Assembly: GCA_900290365.1 (NCBI GenBank)
Contig: OMOE01000172.1
Span: 57,078 to 94,213 of the forward strand
Reading direction: 5' to 3'
From: Syntrophobacter sp. SbD1
Lineage (GTDB): Bacteria > Desulfobacterota > Syntrophobacteria > Syntrophobacterales > Syntrophobacteraceae
Length of the DNA: 37,136 bases
Part shown: piece after piece, positions 1-8,279 of the stretch
Numbering within the stretch: position 1 is the first letter of the stretch
How the letters are laid out: the number at the start of each line of letters is the position of its first letter
Program-made: the position numbers and the translations under genes
The notes under the pieces: model-generated
The model's database searches: none
Told to the model about the DNA's origin: nothing
Seen by the model: the letters and a program-made list of their open reading frames with translations, nothing else

Positions 1-381
1 GAAGGCTGGAGAAAGCTGCCCGATCCATACCCGACTTCCGATGCCGGCCTCACGCGGGGACACCGGATTTACCAGAGCTATTGCATCGGCTGCCACGGTC
101 CGGTGGGAGACGGGATGGGTCCGGCCCAACCCTTTCTTTACCCTCCGCCCCTCAATTTTACGATTCTAAAGGACAGGGGAATCACCGGAGGCATACTTTA
201 CTACCAGATTATGAACGGGATAACGGGCACTGCAATGCCCTACTTCAAAAAGGATCTCCAGTCCGAAAAAATTTGGGACGTGGGCAACTACGTGGCGGTG
301 ACGTTTATAGGGCAAACCGACGCCCACGCCGAGCCCAGGGGTATCGACGCCTCCTATGAACCGGTGGAGAAGGAAAAATGA
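1..381 (+). CDS. c-type cytochrome, C-terminal part (5' end outside window)
   Basis: The reading frame is open from base 1 to the TGA at 379-381, so the N-terminus lies upstream. A heme c site, CIGCH, is encoded at 82-96, followed by a G-rich stretch (GDGMGPAQ). A plausible axial methionine, in TAMPYF, lies about 50 residues later at 235-237, as in class I mono-heme cytochromes. The gene overlaps ccoS by 4 nt (ATGA), so the two are probably translationally coupled. The neighbours point to a subunit or electron donor of a cbb3-type oxidase cluster, either a CcoP-like domain or a separate small cytochrome. The missing N-terminus leaves this open. The heme-binding call is firm; the oxidase role is inferred from context. 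Confidence 0.85.
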   Translation, partial: EGWRKLPDPYPTSDAGLTRGHRIYQSYCIGCHGPVGDGMGPAQPFLYPPPLNFTILKDRGITGGILYYQIMNGITGTAMPYFKKDLQSEKIWDVGNYVAVTFIGQTDAHAEPRGIDASYEPVEKEK

Positions 382-644
382 TCTATTGCGCCGGATGGCT
401 ATTTCTTGTCGTGATCAGTCTGGCCGTGAGCTTGGCGGCATTGATCTGGGCTGTACGGGCCGGGCAGTTTTCGGACCAGGAGCGCGCCAGATATCTGCCG
501 CTTGGGAAAGGCCTTCTATCGGAGCCTATTTTGGTCGCCAGCCGCGCCAAGAGCAGGGTGCACACGGTTTGCCTGTGCGTCATAACTGCAATGGCTTGTA
601 TCGCCTTTGCGGCGGCATTTGCGCTAAGTCTCTATCATCGTTGA
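378..644 (+). CDS. ccoS: cbb3-type cytochrome oxidase assembly protein CcoS
   Basis: This 88-residue membrane protein has an N-terminal transmembrane helix (about residues 5-27) running directly into A(V)RAGQFSDQE. That matches the CcoS/FixS signature of a helix followed by W-A-x-R-x-G-Q-F-D-D. CcoS is needed for cofactor (heme b or copper) insertion during maturation of the cbb3 oxidase. The protein is longer than many CcoS proteins (about 50-70 aa) and has a second hydrophobic segment near residues 64-84, which is somewhat unusual. The start overlaps the stop of the upstream cytochrome. Its presence is the best evidence that the left edge of the window is the tail of a cbb3 oxidase operon. 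Confidence 0.8.
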   Translation: MIYCAGWLFLVVISLAVSLAALIWAVRAGQFSDQERARYLPLGKGLLSEPILVASRAKSRVHTVCLCVITAMACIAFAAAFALSLYHR

Positions 645-656
645 ACGGATGCGAAC

Positions 657-938
657 ATGCGATTCTTTGTCTGGCCCGATTTCCAGTTTGAAATGATCGC
701 ACTCTTTCTCGGCGCGATATCTCTTATCATGGTCTATCTCGCCTGGGCAAGTTACCCGAGAAGGCGCGTAGCAAGAACCATGGATGAACTCGAGCAAAGA
801 AGATACCACGAACGCGAGAGCGGACATCATCTGGGAAAAAATCCTATAGCTCCCTTTCTCATCCTTACCTATCTGCTTATAGCTTCATGGTCCGTCGCCT
901 ACTTGATTTACGTATGGGCCAACGGCAGCAGGTTTTAA
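657..938 (+). CDS. small two-helix membrane protein of the oxidase cluster, unknown
   Basis: This 93-residue protein has two predicted transmembrane helices, about residues 9-28 and 66-87. They are separated by a charged, polar stretch rich in Arg, Glu and His. I do not recognise the family. The second half (NPIAPFLILTYLL followed by a Trp-containing helix) loosely recalls the N-terminal membrane anchor of CcoP subunits, but it lacks the usual NPLPRWW signature. It sits 12 nt after ccoS and 16 nt before the next gene, on the same strand, so it is probably part of the same operon. A small accessory oxidase subunit (CcoQ- or CcoP-anchor-like) is a guess from context. Confidence 0.6.
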   Translation: MRFFVWPDFQFEMIALFLGAISLIMVYLAWASYPRRRVARTMDELEQRRYHERESGHHLGKNPIAPFLILTYLLIASWSVAYLIYVWANGSRF

Positions 939-954
939 AATCGGAGTGGCTCAA

Positions 955-1242
955 ATGGCCTCGGAAGAAGAACTGAGCGCTATCAAGACCTGGTCGATCA
1001 TCGCCGCAATCGCTGTGGGGTTTTTGGCATGGGGAATGCTGATCTATTTTGTCATCGGGGACAAAGGCCCCCCCGGCTGGGACTTCAGTGTTATCCCCGA
1101 CATCCCGGGTCAATCGGTCTATTCTTCCTCTAGTCCTATCAAACCGCACGGTCTCGTCCCGGGGCCCGAATCCACCCCGGTCGAACCTCAGCACGTTTCG
1201 GGACCTGTATCCGAAGCGCAGCGGATGGAGGCGCCCAAATGA
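955..1242 (+). CDS. small single-helix membrane protein of the oxidase cluster, unknown
   Basis: This 95-residue protein has one transmembrane helix (about residues 12-34) and then a Pro/Ser-rich extracytoplasmic tail with no cysteines. I chose the ATG at 955 over the in-frame GTG at 946 because GGAG at 943-946 gives an 8-nt spacing to the ATG. The segment after the helix (GDKGPPGWDF followed by IPDIPGQSVYS) looks conserved in character, but I cannot name the family. The stop overlaps the start of the following cytochrome gene by 4 nt (ATGA), which indicates coupling. It is probably an accessory subunit of the respiratory complex encoded by the operon; that is inference from position only. 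Confidence 0.6.
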   Translation: MASEEELSAIKTWSIIAAIAVGFLAWGMLIYFVIGDKGPPGWDFSVIPDIPGQSVYSSSSPIKPHGLVPGPESTPVEPQHVSGPVSEAQRMEAPK

Positions 1243-1712
1243 AACTACTCGCCTTCATCGCGCTGCTCGTCTTTGCGGCGGTTGCGCTTTCCGGGTGCTA
1301 TTACTCCGAAATGCGAGACGACGAGGCAGTGCAGGCCTATAATCAGGAATTTCCACAGATGCCGAAAAAAACCATACCCGTTGACGGGGGTAACTGGGTA
1401 GAGCGTCAAGCAGACCCGACGGAGCTCGCAAACCCGCTGTCCGGCGATGCCCGGATAATTACCTGGGGCTACGAAAGGTATCGGTTCTATTGTGTCCAAT
1501 GTCACGGCCCACGGTTGGACGGCATGGGCACGGTCGGACAAAGTTTTGCTCCCCTGCCGGCAGATCTGAAAAGCTCAGTGGTCCAGGACCAGAGCGATGG
1601 TGAGATCTTCTACCAAATCCGTTTCGGCTTCAACAGGCACCCTGCCCTTTATGCCACCGTTACAGACGATGAAACCTGGGCCATCGTGCGCTACATGCGG
1701 AGCGCAAGGTAA
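1239..1712 (+). CDS. mono-heme cytochrome c lipoprotein
   Basis: This 157-residue protein has a lipoprotein signal peptide ending in LSGC (Cys20 would be lipidated), so it is an exported, membrane-anchored cytochrome. One heme c site, CVQCH, lies at residues 85-89. The layout resembles ActE-type and other small membrane-anchored cytochromes of respiratory complexes: a short N-terminal linker, then the heme domain ending in DDETWAIVRYMR. Where such domains normally have a Met-Pro axial ligand pair, this one has His134-Pro135, suggesting bis-histidine coordination or a loosely coordinated heme. A strong Shine-Dalgarno sequence (GGAGG) precedes the start, which overlaps the upstream gene by 4 nt. 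It presumably passes electrons to the oxidase encoded upstream. Confidence 0.85.
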   Translation: MKLLAFIALLVFAAVALSGCYYSEMRDDEAVQAYNQEFPQMPKKTIPVDGGNWVERQADPTELANPLSGDARIITWGYERYRFYCVQCHGPRLDGMGTVGQSFAPLPADLKSSVVQDQSDGEIFYQIRFGFNRHPALYATVTDDETWAIVRYMRSAR

Positions 1713-1724
1713 GTATAACCCGAT

Positions 1725-2534
1725 ATGATGGAAATTTTGGCTCCTTTGATTGTGGGACTGACGGGAAGCCTCCACTGCCTGGGGATGTGCGGGCCGCTGA
1801 TTCTAGCTTGGTCCCTTCGCTACAGCACCGCATCCCTGGCCGATGCATCATGTAGTGTGGGGGAACGTGGCGGGGTAGCGTCACAATGCGCGCCAAAGGG
1901 ATTATTCCCCTTTTTTTCCGGGGCATTTCCGCATCACCTCGCCTACCACGCCGGGCGCATCACCACCTACGGCATTCTGGGCGCCGTCGTCGCCGGTCTT
2001 TTTCATTCTCTGGAAGTACACAGATTCGCAATGCAATACAAGGCGGGTTTTGCGATTGCAGCGGGAATCATCCTCATTGGGCTGGGGCTGGTACTTTTCG
2101 GGACCTTGCCGCTGCCCGGGTTTGTCACTCGTCTTCTCGCACCGCAGGCTTCGCTTTTAGGCAGGCGTTTTGCGAAGCTGGCGCAATCGGAGAGTCTTGG
2201 TTCCAAAGCAGGGCTGGGCTTCCTTGCGGGCTTACTTCCCTGCGGCCTTTCCTGGGCCATGCTGGTCGCGGCGGCAAGCACTCTCAGCCCAACCAGGGGG
2301 CTGATCACTATGGCCGCCTTCGGGCTGGGCACCGTTCCGGCTCTTCTTGTTGCAGGTATGTCGGTTTCGTTTTTATCTGCCCGGACACGGCTGCTCGGTG
2401 AACGGACGGCTGCCGTTTTCATCGTGCTCATGGGGGTATCGCTGGCGGTAAAGGGCCTGGGAGCGGTACTCGGCTTTGGCGGCCACTGCTGCCCTATCGA
2501 TCTTTTGTCCAAAACCGGCCTTTTGACCTACTGA
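1725..2534 (+). CDS. TauE/SafE-family (DsbD_2-type) membrane protein linked to oxidase assembly
   Basis: This 269-residue polytopic protein begins with GLTGSLHCLGMCGPL (Cys18 and Cys22 in a C-x3-C arrangement) and has a second conserved LPCG at Cys173. These are the hallmarks of the COG2836/DsbD_2 family, annotated as sulfite exporter TauE/SafE-like. In many bacteria members of this family sit beside ccoS/ccoI and assist copper delivery or thiol transfer during cbb3 oxidase maturation. Residues about 35-68 form an extra hydrophilic insertion with two more cysteines. A His/Cys pair (GGHCCP) lies near the C-terminus and may bind metal. It is probably the last gene of the oxidase operon. The family call is good; the substrate is unknown. 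Confidence 0.8.
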   Translation: MMEILAPLIVGLTGSLHCLGMCGPLILAWSLRYSTASLADASCSVGERGGVASQCAPKGLFPFFSGAFPHHLAYHAGRITTYGILGAVVAGLFHSLEVHRFAMQYKAGFAIAAGIILIGLGLVLFGTLPLPGFVTRLLAPQASLLGRRFAKLAQSESLGSKAGLGFLAGLLPCGLSWAMLVAAASTLSPTRGLITMAAFGLGTVPALLVAGMSVSFLSARTRLLGERTAAVFIVLMGVSLAVKGLGAVLGFGGHCCPIDLLSKTGLLTY

Positions 2535-2848
2535 TACGAATTTGCGTTCAAATCGAGTGCCTCGGGAGGGCATAAAGCCCTCCCTACAAAAAAACCGCGT
2601 GACGGAGCCGTAGGGGCGGGGTGGACCCTCGCTTCGCTTCGAGCCCCGCGCTTATCATGAAATCAAATCGTCACCTGACATGGATAGTCCGGCGCCCGAT
2701 CTTTTCGTGAGGGCGCATCCCCGCCCGCTCTTGAACGAAAATTGGTATGAGTTGTATTGGTATCTTTTTGATCTGCCTTGACAGCAAAGCGCCGTGCGTA
2801 GACAATGTCAGCTCGCTCCGAAGGATACTCAGGCAGGGACGACTGGAA
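2535..2848. other. 314-nt spacer with palindromic repeats, no gene seen
   Basis: This spacer holds a perfect 8-bp-stem palindrome (2564-2584). Further on is a GC-rich stretch with a second imperfect inverted repeat, GCGGGG at 2616-2621 facing CCCCGC at 2644-2649, with a small CTCG/CGAG hairpin between the arms. The composition looks like an intergenic repeat mosaic rather than coding sequence. Its right part contains the leader of the FG-GAP gene. I see no convincing sigma70 promoter. Confidence 0.5.
2564..2584. repeat. REP-like perfect palindrome
   Basis: GGGAGGGC and GCCCTCCC form a perfect 8-bp stem around the loop ATAAA. It is followed by TACAAAAAAA, not by a T-run, so it is a poor + strand terminator and more like a dispersed palindromic repeat (REP-like). 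The absence of a T-run on the minus strand also argues against a terminator there. Genome-wide copy number is unknown from this window. Confidence 0.6.
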
Positions 2849-3709
2849 TTGAAAAAATACAGCTTCATCTCAATTTGGATCATTCTCATTACGGCGGCCT
2901 TATTGCCTTCTTCTGCCGCGGCAGGCCTGGTAAGCGGTCCGGGATGGAACATCGCGGGGGTCGCGGATTTCAATGGGGACGGATGCCCGGATATTCTGTG
3001 GAGAAATCAGACAACCGGGGATGTGGCGGTCTGGTACATGCACGGGAATACCCTGGCTGCTGAACAAAAGTTTGAGTCATCACCTGATACCTCCTGGGAT
3101 GTGGTCGGGGTGGGGGATTTCAATGGAGACGGAAGCCCTGATATTCTTCTGAGGAACAAGTCAACCGGCGACGTGCGGATATGGTACCTGAAAGGGTCGG
3201 CCTTCATAGGTCAGGACACGCTCGCCGGGTTGGACAGCCCATGGAACATTGTGGGGGTGGGAGATTTCAACGGGGATGGAAGCCCGGACATTCTCTGGAG
3301 AAATCCGGCGACCGGACAGACCGTCGTCTGGTATATGAAAGGGAGACTCCGTTTAGGTGCGGAGACTATGGAGACTCTCCCTCCGCCCTGGAATATCATT
3401 GAAATTGGTGATTTCGACGGAGACGGGTCTCCCGACATCCTTTGGAAAAATTCCGCAACCGGAGAGGTTGTGGTCTGGTGCATGCGCGGCCTGGTCCGTT
3501 TGGACCCGGGCGCTGTTTTAGTCTGCGCGCCTCCCCTGGACACAGCCGGAATCTGTAGTCTTGACGGAGATGTTACCCCCTGTATCATCAGGAGGCATAT
3601 AGCAACCCTGTCCGATTCCTGCCCGCACTTCGCCGTGGGTCTTCCCGCCGGTATCGTTATTTCCAGCCCATGTATTCGCGCTCCGCCATTAATCGCACTT
3701 TGCTCCTGA
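2849..3709 (+). CDS. exported FG-GAP/VCBS repeat protein
   Basis: I place the start at the TTG at 2849. It gives a classic signal peptide (KK, a hydrophobic core, then PSSAAA), while the upstream ATG at 2747 would add 34 residues unlike any export signal. The mature protein is a tandem array of about 49-50-residue repeats built as W-N-I-V-G-V-G-D-F-N-G-D-G-x-P-D-I-L-W-R-N. The calcium-binding-type loop D-F-(N/D)-G-D-G-x-x-D starts near residues 40, 90, 139 and 188. A fifth repeat is degenerate (SLDGDVTPC instead of DFDGDGSPD), and the last 50 or so residues look unstructured and unrelated. Such beta-propeller-type repeats are usually secreted and bind ligands or surfaces. No enzyme domain is visible and the function is unknown. 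Confidence 0.75.
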   Translation: MKKYSFISIWIILITAALLPSSAAAGLVSGPGWNIAGVADFNGDGCPDILWRNQTTGDVAVWYMHGNTLAAEQKFESSPDTSWDVVGVGDFNGDGSPDILLRNKSTGDVRIWYLKGSAFIGQDTLAGLDSPWNIVGVGDFNGDGSPDILWRNPATGQTVVWYMKGRLRLGAETMETLPPPWNIIEIGDFDGDGSPDILWKNSATGEVVVWCMRGLVRLDPGAVLVCAPPLDTAGICSLDGDVTPCIIRRHIATLSDSCPHFAVGLPAGIVISSPCIRAPPLIALCS

Positions 3710-3752
3710 TATTTCCATAGCATAACTCTTGGGGACAACTTAACTTCACGCA

Positions 3753-3778
3753 GGCGGCTTGACGAGCTTTCTGCCGCC
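3753..3778. other. small inverted repeat before the efflux operon
   Basis: GGCGGC and GCCGCC form a 6-bp stem with a 14-nt loop in the 115-nt spacer between the FG-GAP gene and the adaptor gene. There is no following T-run. It may be a leader hairpin of the efflux operon or chance in GC-rich DNA. Confidence 0.3.
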
Positions 3779-3824
3779 GCATGAGGCCCCGCATCCTCAG
3801 GCTGATTATACACAGAGGCTTATT

Positions 3825-5033
3825 ATGCGATTAGACAAGAAAACTATCCTGTCAGGCGCTGCCCTGGCTGCTGCGGCGCTCATCATCTCGGCCGGCGTAT
3901 ATTTGGCCAGAAATTCCGGCAATCCGCCGGCGCCGGAGCAAAAAGCAGGGGAAGCAAATGCCGTAAAGGTCGATGCGCTCACGGCAAAAAGCGTGGAATT
4001 GAATGAAACCCAGGCTAAGTCGGTCGATGTCGAACCGGCGGGAGAGCGGACTTTCGTTATCCAGCGGGAAGCGGTCGGCAGCATCGACTTCAACCAGGAC
4101 ATGACGGTCCAGGTCTTTTCGCCCTATCAGGGGAAAATAGTCGGACTGTTTGCAAAACTGGGCGATGAGGTGGCCAAGGGAAACAAGCTTTATACGATAG
4201 ACAGCCCCGACCTCGGCCAAGCCGAGTCGTCCCTTATCGCCGCGGCCGGAGTGCTCGAGTTGACCTCTAAGACCCTGGCGCGCGCCAAGAAACTCTATGA
4301 GACGCAGGGAATTTCCCAAAAAGACCTGGAGCAGGCGATCTCCGACCAGCAAAGCGCCGAGGGAGCGTTGAGGGCCGCCCGTAATGCCGTCCGCCTGTTC
4401 GGCAAGACTGAAGCCGAAATTGACCGCATCGTTTCCGAGCGCAAGATTGACCCCGTGATGATCGTGCCCAGCCCGATAACCGGCCGCATAACGGCCCGCA
4501 ATGCAGCGCCCGGGCTCCTGGTGCAGCCGGGAGCGGTGCCAGCCCCGTACTCTGTTGCCGACATCTCGACCATGTGGATGCTGGCATACGTTGTAGAAAG
4601 CGACAGCCCGCTCTTCCACGTGGGACAGGAGGTCAAAGTCCAGGTGATGGCCTATCCCGGCAAAGTGTTCGAAGGCAAGATTTCCACCATCGGGGCAACC
4701 GTCGATCCAAACACTCACAGGCTCCTGATACGCTCGGAAATCCGGGATCCCAAGCACCAATTGCGGCCGGGAATGTTCGCTACCTTTGTAATCCGCACGG
4801 GGGATTCGGTACGCGCAACCGCAGTCCAGGCCGGTGGCGTAGTCCGGGAGGGCGACGGCACCATGACCGTCTGGGTCACAACCGACCGCAGGACCTTTGC
4901 CAAACGCATCGTGAAAATCGGCATGCAGCAGGACGGCTTCGATCAGATCATCGACGGCCTGCAACCCGGAGAACTGACGGCTACCGAAGGGGCGCTGTTC
5001 CTGAGCAATGCCCTGATAAATGCGACCAAATGA
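3825..5033 (+). CDS. RND efflux periplasmic adaptor (CusB/CzcB-like membrane fusion protein)
   Basis: This 402-residue adaptor links the inner-membrane RND pump to the outer-membrane channel. I chose the ATG at 3825, with AGAGG six bases upstream, which gives a typical MRLDKK plus hydrophobic helix at about residues 7-27 and no lipobox. The order is family-typical: an N-terminal anchor; a barrel-sandwich half (SPYQGKIVGLFAKLGDEV); an alpha-helical hairpin (about residues 125-195, Ala/Glu/Lys/Gln-rich); a second lipoyl half (VPSPITGRITARNAAPG); then a beta-barrel and membrane-proximal domain (GQEVKVQVMAYPGKVFEGKI, LRPGMFATF). These segments match the heavy-metal-type adaptors better than the AcrA type. 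No Met- or His-rich metal-binding N-terminus is visible. It is followed 16 nt later by the first pump gene. Confidence 0.9.
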   Translation: MRLDKKTILSGAALAAAALIISAGVYLARNSGNPPAPEQKAGEANAVKVDALTAKSVELNETQAKSVDVEPAGERTFVIQREAVGSIDFNQDMTVQVFSPYQGKIVGLFAKLGDEVAKGNKLYTIDSPDLGQAESSLIAAAGVLELTSKTLARAKKLYETQGISQKDLEQAISDQQSAEGALRAARNAVRLFGKTEAEIDRIVSERKIDPVMIVPSPITGRITARNAAPGLLVQPGAVPAPYSVADISTMWMLAYVVESDSPLFHVGQEVKVQVMAYPGKVFEGKISTIGATVDPNTHRLLIRSEIRDPKHQLRPGMFATFVIRTGDSVRATAVQAGGVVREGDGTMTVWVTTDRRTFAKRIVKIGMQQDGFDQIIDGLQPGELTATEGALFLSNALINATK

Positions 5034-5049
5034 GAAGTCGAGATAACCG

Positions 5050-8000
5050 ATGCTTAAGTCAGTTCTAACTTTCGCACTGACCCGCCGTCCGATTATCCTG
5101 CTGGGCTTGCTGGTTCTTATCGGCGGCGGAATCCTTGCTTACAGGCAGCTTAACATCGAGGCTTATCCGAACCCGGCGCCCGTGATCCTTGAAGTTACCG
5201 CCCAGGCCGCCGGCCAGTCGGCAGAGGAGATGGAGCGCTACTACACAATTCCGCTGGAAGTCGGGCTTGCCTCAACGCCGGGAGTTGATACCATCCGTTC
5301 GACATCCTACTATGGCCTCTCTTTTGTCCGCGTCACCTTCAAATATGGCGTCGATTACTACTTTGCCTATACGCAGGCTGCGATCAGCCTGCAGCAAAGG
5401 GTCAGTCTTCCCAACAATGTGCAGCCCTCGATCCAGGAATCCAGCCTGGTCGGAGAGATATTCCGCTACCAGGTGGTTGGTCCCCCGAACTTTGGCCTGA
5501 CCAATCTTCGGACAATCCAGGACTGGGTCCTGCAGCGCCGCCTGCTTACGGTCCCGGGAGTCGTCCAGGTGAACGCATGGGGCGGTCCGACCAAGGAATT
5601 CGAAGTCGAAGCCGATCTCCCTAAGCTTGAGGCCTACAATATCACCCTTCCCCAGTTGGTTGCCGCTATCGGCAACGCCAATATAAACGTCGGCGGGCGC
5701 ACGATCAACATCGGCCAGCAGTCCGTGAACATTCGCGGCGTCGGCCTGATTGACAGCGGCGGCGCCAACGATTTGACCCGGGGCTGGAAAGTCGATGATA
5801 TCCAAAATATCGTCCTCACGCAATCGAACGGCATCCCGGTGCTGGTTAAAGACGTCGCGAAGGTCTATGTCGGCCACGTGCCAAGCCTTGGCAAGTGCGG
5901 CCGCGATAAGGACGAGGACGTGGTGACGGCCATCGTGGTGATGAACCGGACGCTGCGTACAAAAGATGTGCTGGCCCGGATCGAGGCGGAAGTCGCGAAG
6001 ATCAACAGCGACGGAACGCTGCCTCCGGGAGTCAGGGTGGTTCCTTTCTATGACCGTGGCTGGCTCGTCTCGGTGACCACCAATACGGTCCTGCACAATC
6101 TCATCTTCGGCTGCCTGCTGGTTTTCTTCATTCAGTGGATCTTTCTGGGCAGTCTGCGCGGCGCTGTCATCGTATGCGCAAATATTCCCTTCGCGCTGCT
6201 TTTCACCGTCATCGTCATGGTGCTGCGAGGCGAAGATGCGAACCTGTTGTCGATTGGCGCCGTCGACTTCGGCATCGTGGTCGATTCAGCCGTCATCTTG
6301 GTTGAGAATATATTTCGGAGTTTGCAGGCGAACAAGGAAGAAAGGAAAAAGCTTCTCGAAGGTCTTTCCGAGGGACAGTTCGGGATAGATCCGACCAAAG
6401 ACTACGACATGGGCACCGGCCGGTCGTGGACCGATCGGCTGCGTTTGATCTACTCGAGCGCGAAGCAAGTGGATAGAGCTATATACTTCTCAACCATGAT
6501 AACGGTGGCGGCGTTCATCCCGCTTTTCACCATGCAGGGCGTCGAGGGCCAGGTTTTCGGTCCCATGGCAAAGACCTACGGTTATGCGCTGGTTGGCGCG
6601 CTCATAGCTATTTTTACGGTCTCGCCTGTACTGGCGTCATACCTGCTCCCCGATAAAGTCAAGGAAACTGAAACGATCGTAGTGAGGGCACTGCGTTCAG
6701 CCTATACTCCAGCCCTGCGCTGGGGGCTTGCCAACCGAAAAATCGCCGTCGCAGCCGGACTCATGTTCCTGGCGGCGGTCGCCCTTCTGGTCCCGAGGCT
6801 GGGCACCGAATTCCTTCCCCCCCTCGAAGAGGGCAATCTCGATATTCATGCAGCGATGCCCCCGACAATATCGCTTCAAGCCGCCATGCCGACAGTAGCA
6901 AAGATTCGCGAGATTCTTTCAAACCGCCCGGAAGTAACCACCGTGGTCTCCCAGCATGGCAGGCCGGACAACGGCAGCGACTCAGGCGGGTTCAGTGATG
7001 CCGAGTTGTTCGTCTTTCTGAAGCCGTTCGACCAATGGCCCTCGGGCATGACCAAAGAAAAATTGGTTGAAGAGTTGCAAGCGGAGTTCGACAGGGAGTT
7101 CATCGGCATCACCTTCGACTTCTCGCAGTACATACAGACCAACGTCGAAGAGGGTCTGTCGGGCGTAAAGGGCACCAACTCCGTCAAGATCATGGGTCCG
7201 GACCTGGCGGTCCTGGAGCAGATAGCGGCCCGTGTCCTGAGTGAGATGGACCGGATTAAAGGGGTGGAGGATCTGGGGATCTTCAGGGTCCTGGGACAAC
7301 CAAACCTGAACATCAAGGTGGATCGCGCAAAGGCTGCCCGCTACGGTCTCAACGCCGGAGATCTGAACACCGTGGTGCAAACCGCATTGGGCGGAACGGT
7401 GGCGAGCACGGTCCTGGAGGCAGACCGGCAATTCAACCTGACGGTTCGCCTCGCGCCCGAATTTCGCTCCAACATTGACGCGGTGCGCAATATCAAGGTC
7501 GGCTATCAAACGGGCAGTGCAAATGCCTATATTCCGCTTAGCGAACTCGCCGACATATCTCTGGATACGGGTGCATCCTATATTTATCATGAAAGCAATC
7601 AACGCTATATCCCCATCAAGTTCAGCGTCCGGGGCCGCGACCTTGGCAGCACCGTCACCGAAGCGCAAAGGCGTATTGCGCAGAATGTGAAGCTGCCGAG
7701 CGGATATCGGATCGAGTGGGCCGGCGAGTTTGGAGAACTTCAGGAAGCAACCAAACGCCTGGAGTTCATTGTTCCGGTTAGTCTTATTTTGATCGTAGCG
7801 ATGCTCTACGGTCTGTTCAATTCGCTGTTCGACAGCCTTCTGGTGCTGGCCGGAATACCCTTTGCCATCGCCGGCGGCGTGCTGTCGCTCTTTATCAGCG
7901 GCCTCGACTTCAGCATCTCCGCAGCGATCGGTTTCGTATCGCTTTTCGGGGTCTCGGTCATGAACAACATTTTACTGATTACTCATTACAATAAACTCCG

Positions 8001-8268
8001 GCTGAACGGCAACCACACGGATAGAGATGAAACCATGTTCCATGCGGCCCAAGAACGCATGCGGCCGATGCTGATGACGGCGCTGTCTCCTTGCATCGCC
8101 TTGCTGCCCGCCGCGCTTTCCACAGGCATCGGCAGCCAGGTGCAGCGTCCCCTTGCGGCCGTAATCGTGGGAGGGATGCTCATCGGCCCGGTTATGTTGC
8201 TGCTGATCGTACCGCCGCTCCGGTTGTTCTTCGTTAAGAAGCAGAGTGGGGAACTGAGAGAACAATAG
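5050..8268 (+). CDS. CzcA/CusA-family (HME-type) RND efflux pump, copy 1
   Basis: This 1072-residue inner-membrane proton antiporter has full RND length and architecture: TM1, a large periplasmic porter loop, TM2-6, a second loop and a final TM block. TM4 carries Asp406, Asp412 and Glu419 in VDFGIVVDSAVILVEN. The spacing (6 and 7) is that of the three acidic residues essential for proton relay in CzcA. The second loop (VVSQHGRPDNGSD, EEGLSGVKGTNSVKI) is CzcA-like. The methionine triad that binds copper in CusA is not conserved, so divalent cations such as Zn, Co, Ni or Cd are more likely than Cu/Ag; the substrate is inferred. An equally long paralogue follows 11 nt downstream. Confidence 0.9.
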   Translation: MLKSVLTFALTRRPIILLGLLVLIGGGILAYRQLNIEAYPNPAPVILEVTAQAAGQSAEEMERYYTIPLEVGLASTPGVDTIRSTSYYGLSFVRVTFKYGVDYYFAYTQAAISLQQRVSLPNNVQPSIQESSLVGEIFRYQVVGPPNFGLTNLRTIQDWVLQRRLLTVPGVVQVNAWGGPTKEFEVEADLPKLEAYNITLPQLVAAIGNANINVGGRTINIGQQSVNIRGVGLIDSGGANDLTRGWKVDDIQNIVLTQSNGIPVLVKDVAKVYVGHVPSLGKCGRDKDEDVVTAIVVMNRTLRTKDVLARIEAEVAKINSDGTLPPGVRVVPFYDRGWLVSVTTNTVLHNLIFGCLLVFFIQWIFLGSLRGAVIVCANIPFALLFTVIVMVLRGEDANLLSIGAVDFGIVVDSAVILVENIFRSLQANKEERKKLLEGLSEGQFGIDPTKDYDMGTGRSWTDRLRLIYSSAKQVDRAIYFSTMITVAAFIPLFTMQGVEGQVFGPMAKTYGYALVGALIAIFTVSPVLASYLLPDKVKETETIVVRALRSAYTPALRWGLANRKIAVAAGLMFLAAVALLVPRLGTEFLPPLEEGNLDIHAAMPPTISLQAAMPTVAKIREILSNRPEVTTVVSQHGRPDNGSDSGGFSDAELFVFLKPFDQWPSGMTKEKLVEELQAEFDREFIGITFDFSQYIQTNVEEGLSGVKGTNSVKIMGPDLAVLEQIAARVLSEMDRIKGVEDLGIFRVLGQPNLNIKVDRAKAARYGLNAGDLNTVVQTALGGTVASTVLEADRQFNLTVRLAPEFRSNIDAVRNIKVGYQTGSANAYIPLSELADISLDTGASYIYHESNQRYIPIKFSVRGRDLGSTVTEAQRRIAQNVKLPSGYRIEWAGEFGELQEATKRLEFIVPVSLILIVAMLYGLFNSLFDSLLVLAGIPFAIAGGVLSLFISGLDFSISAAIGFVSLFGVSVMNNILLITHYNKLRLNGNHTDRDETMFHAAQERMRPMLMTALSPCIALLPAALSTGIGSQVQRPLAAVIVGGMLIGPVMLLLIVPPLRLFFVKKQSGELREQ

Positions 8269-8279
8269 GTCAAATAAAT

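Noticed and set aside
2747..2848. Upstream ATG as start of the FG-GAP protein
   Set aside because: The 34 extra residues are not signal-like and would bury the clear signal peptide that starts at the TTG at 2849.
3852..4964. 370-codon minus-strand open frame opposite the adaptor gene
   Set aside because: The plus-strand adaptor has full family architecture. The antisense product has no start context or domain.
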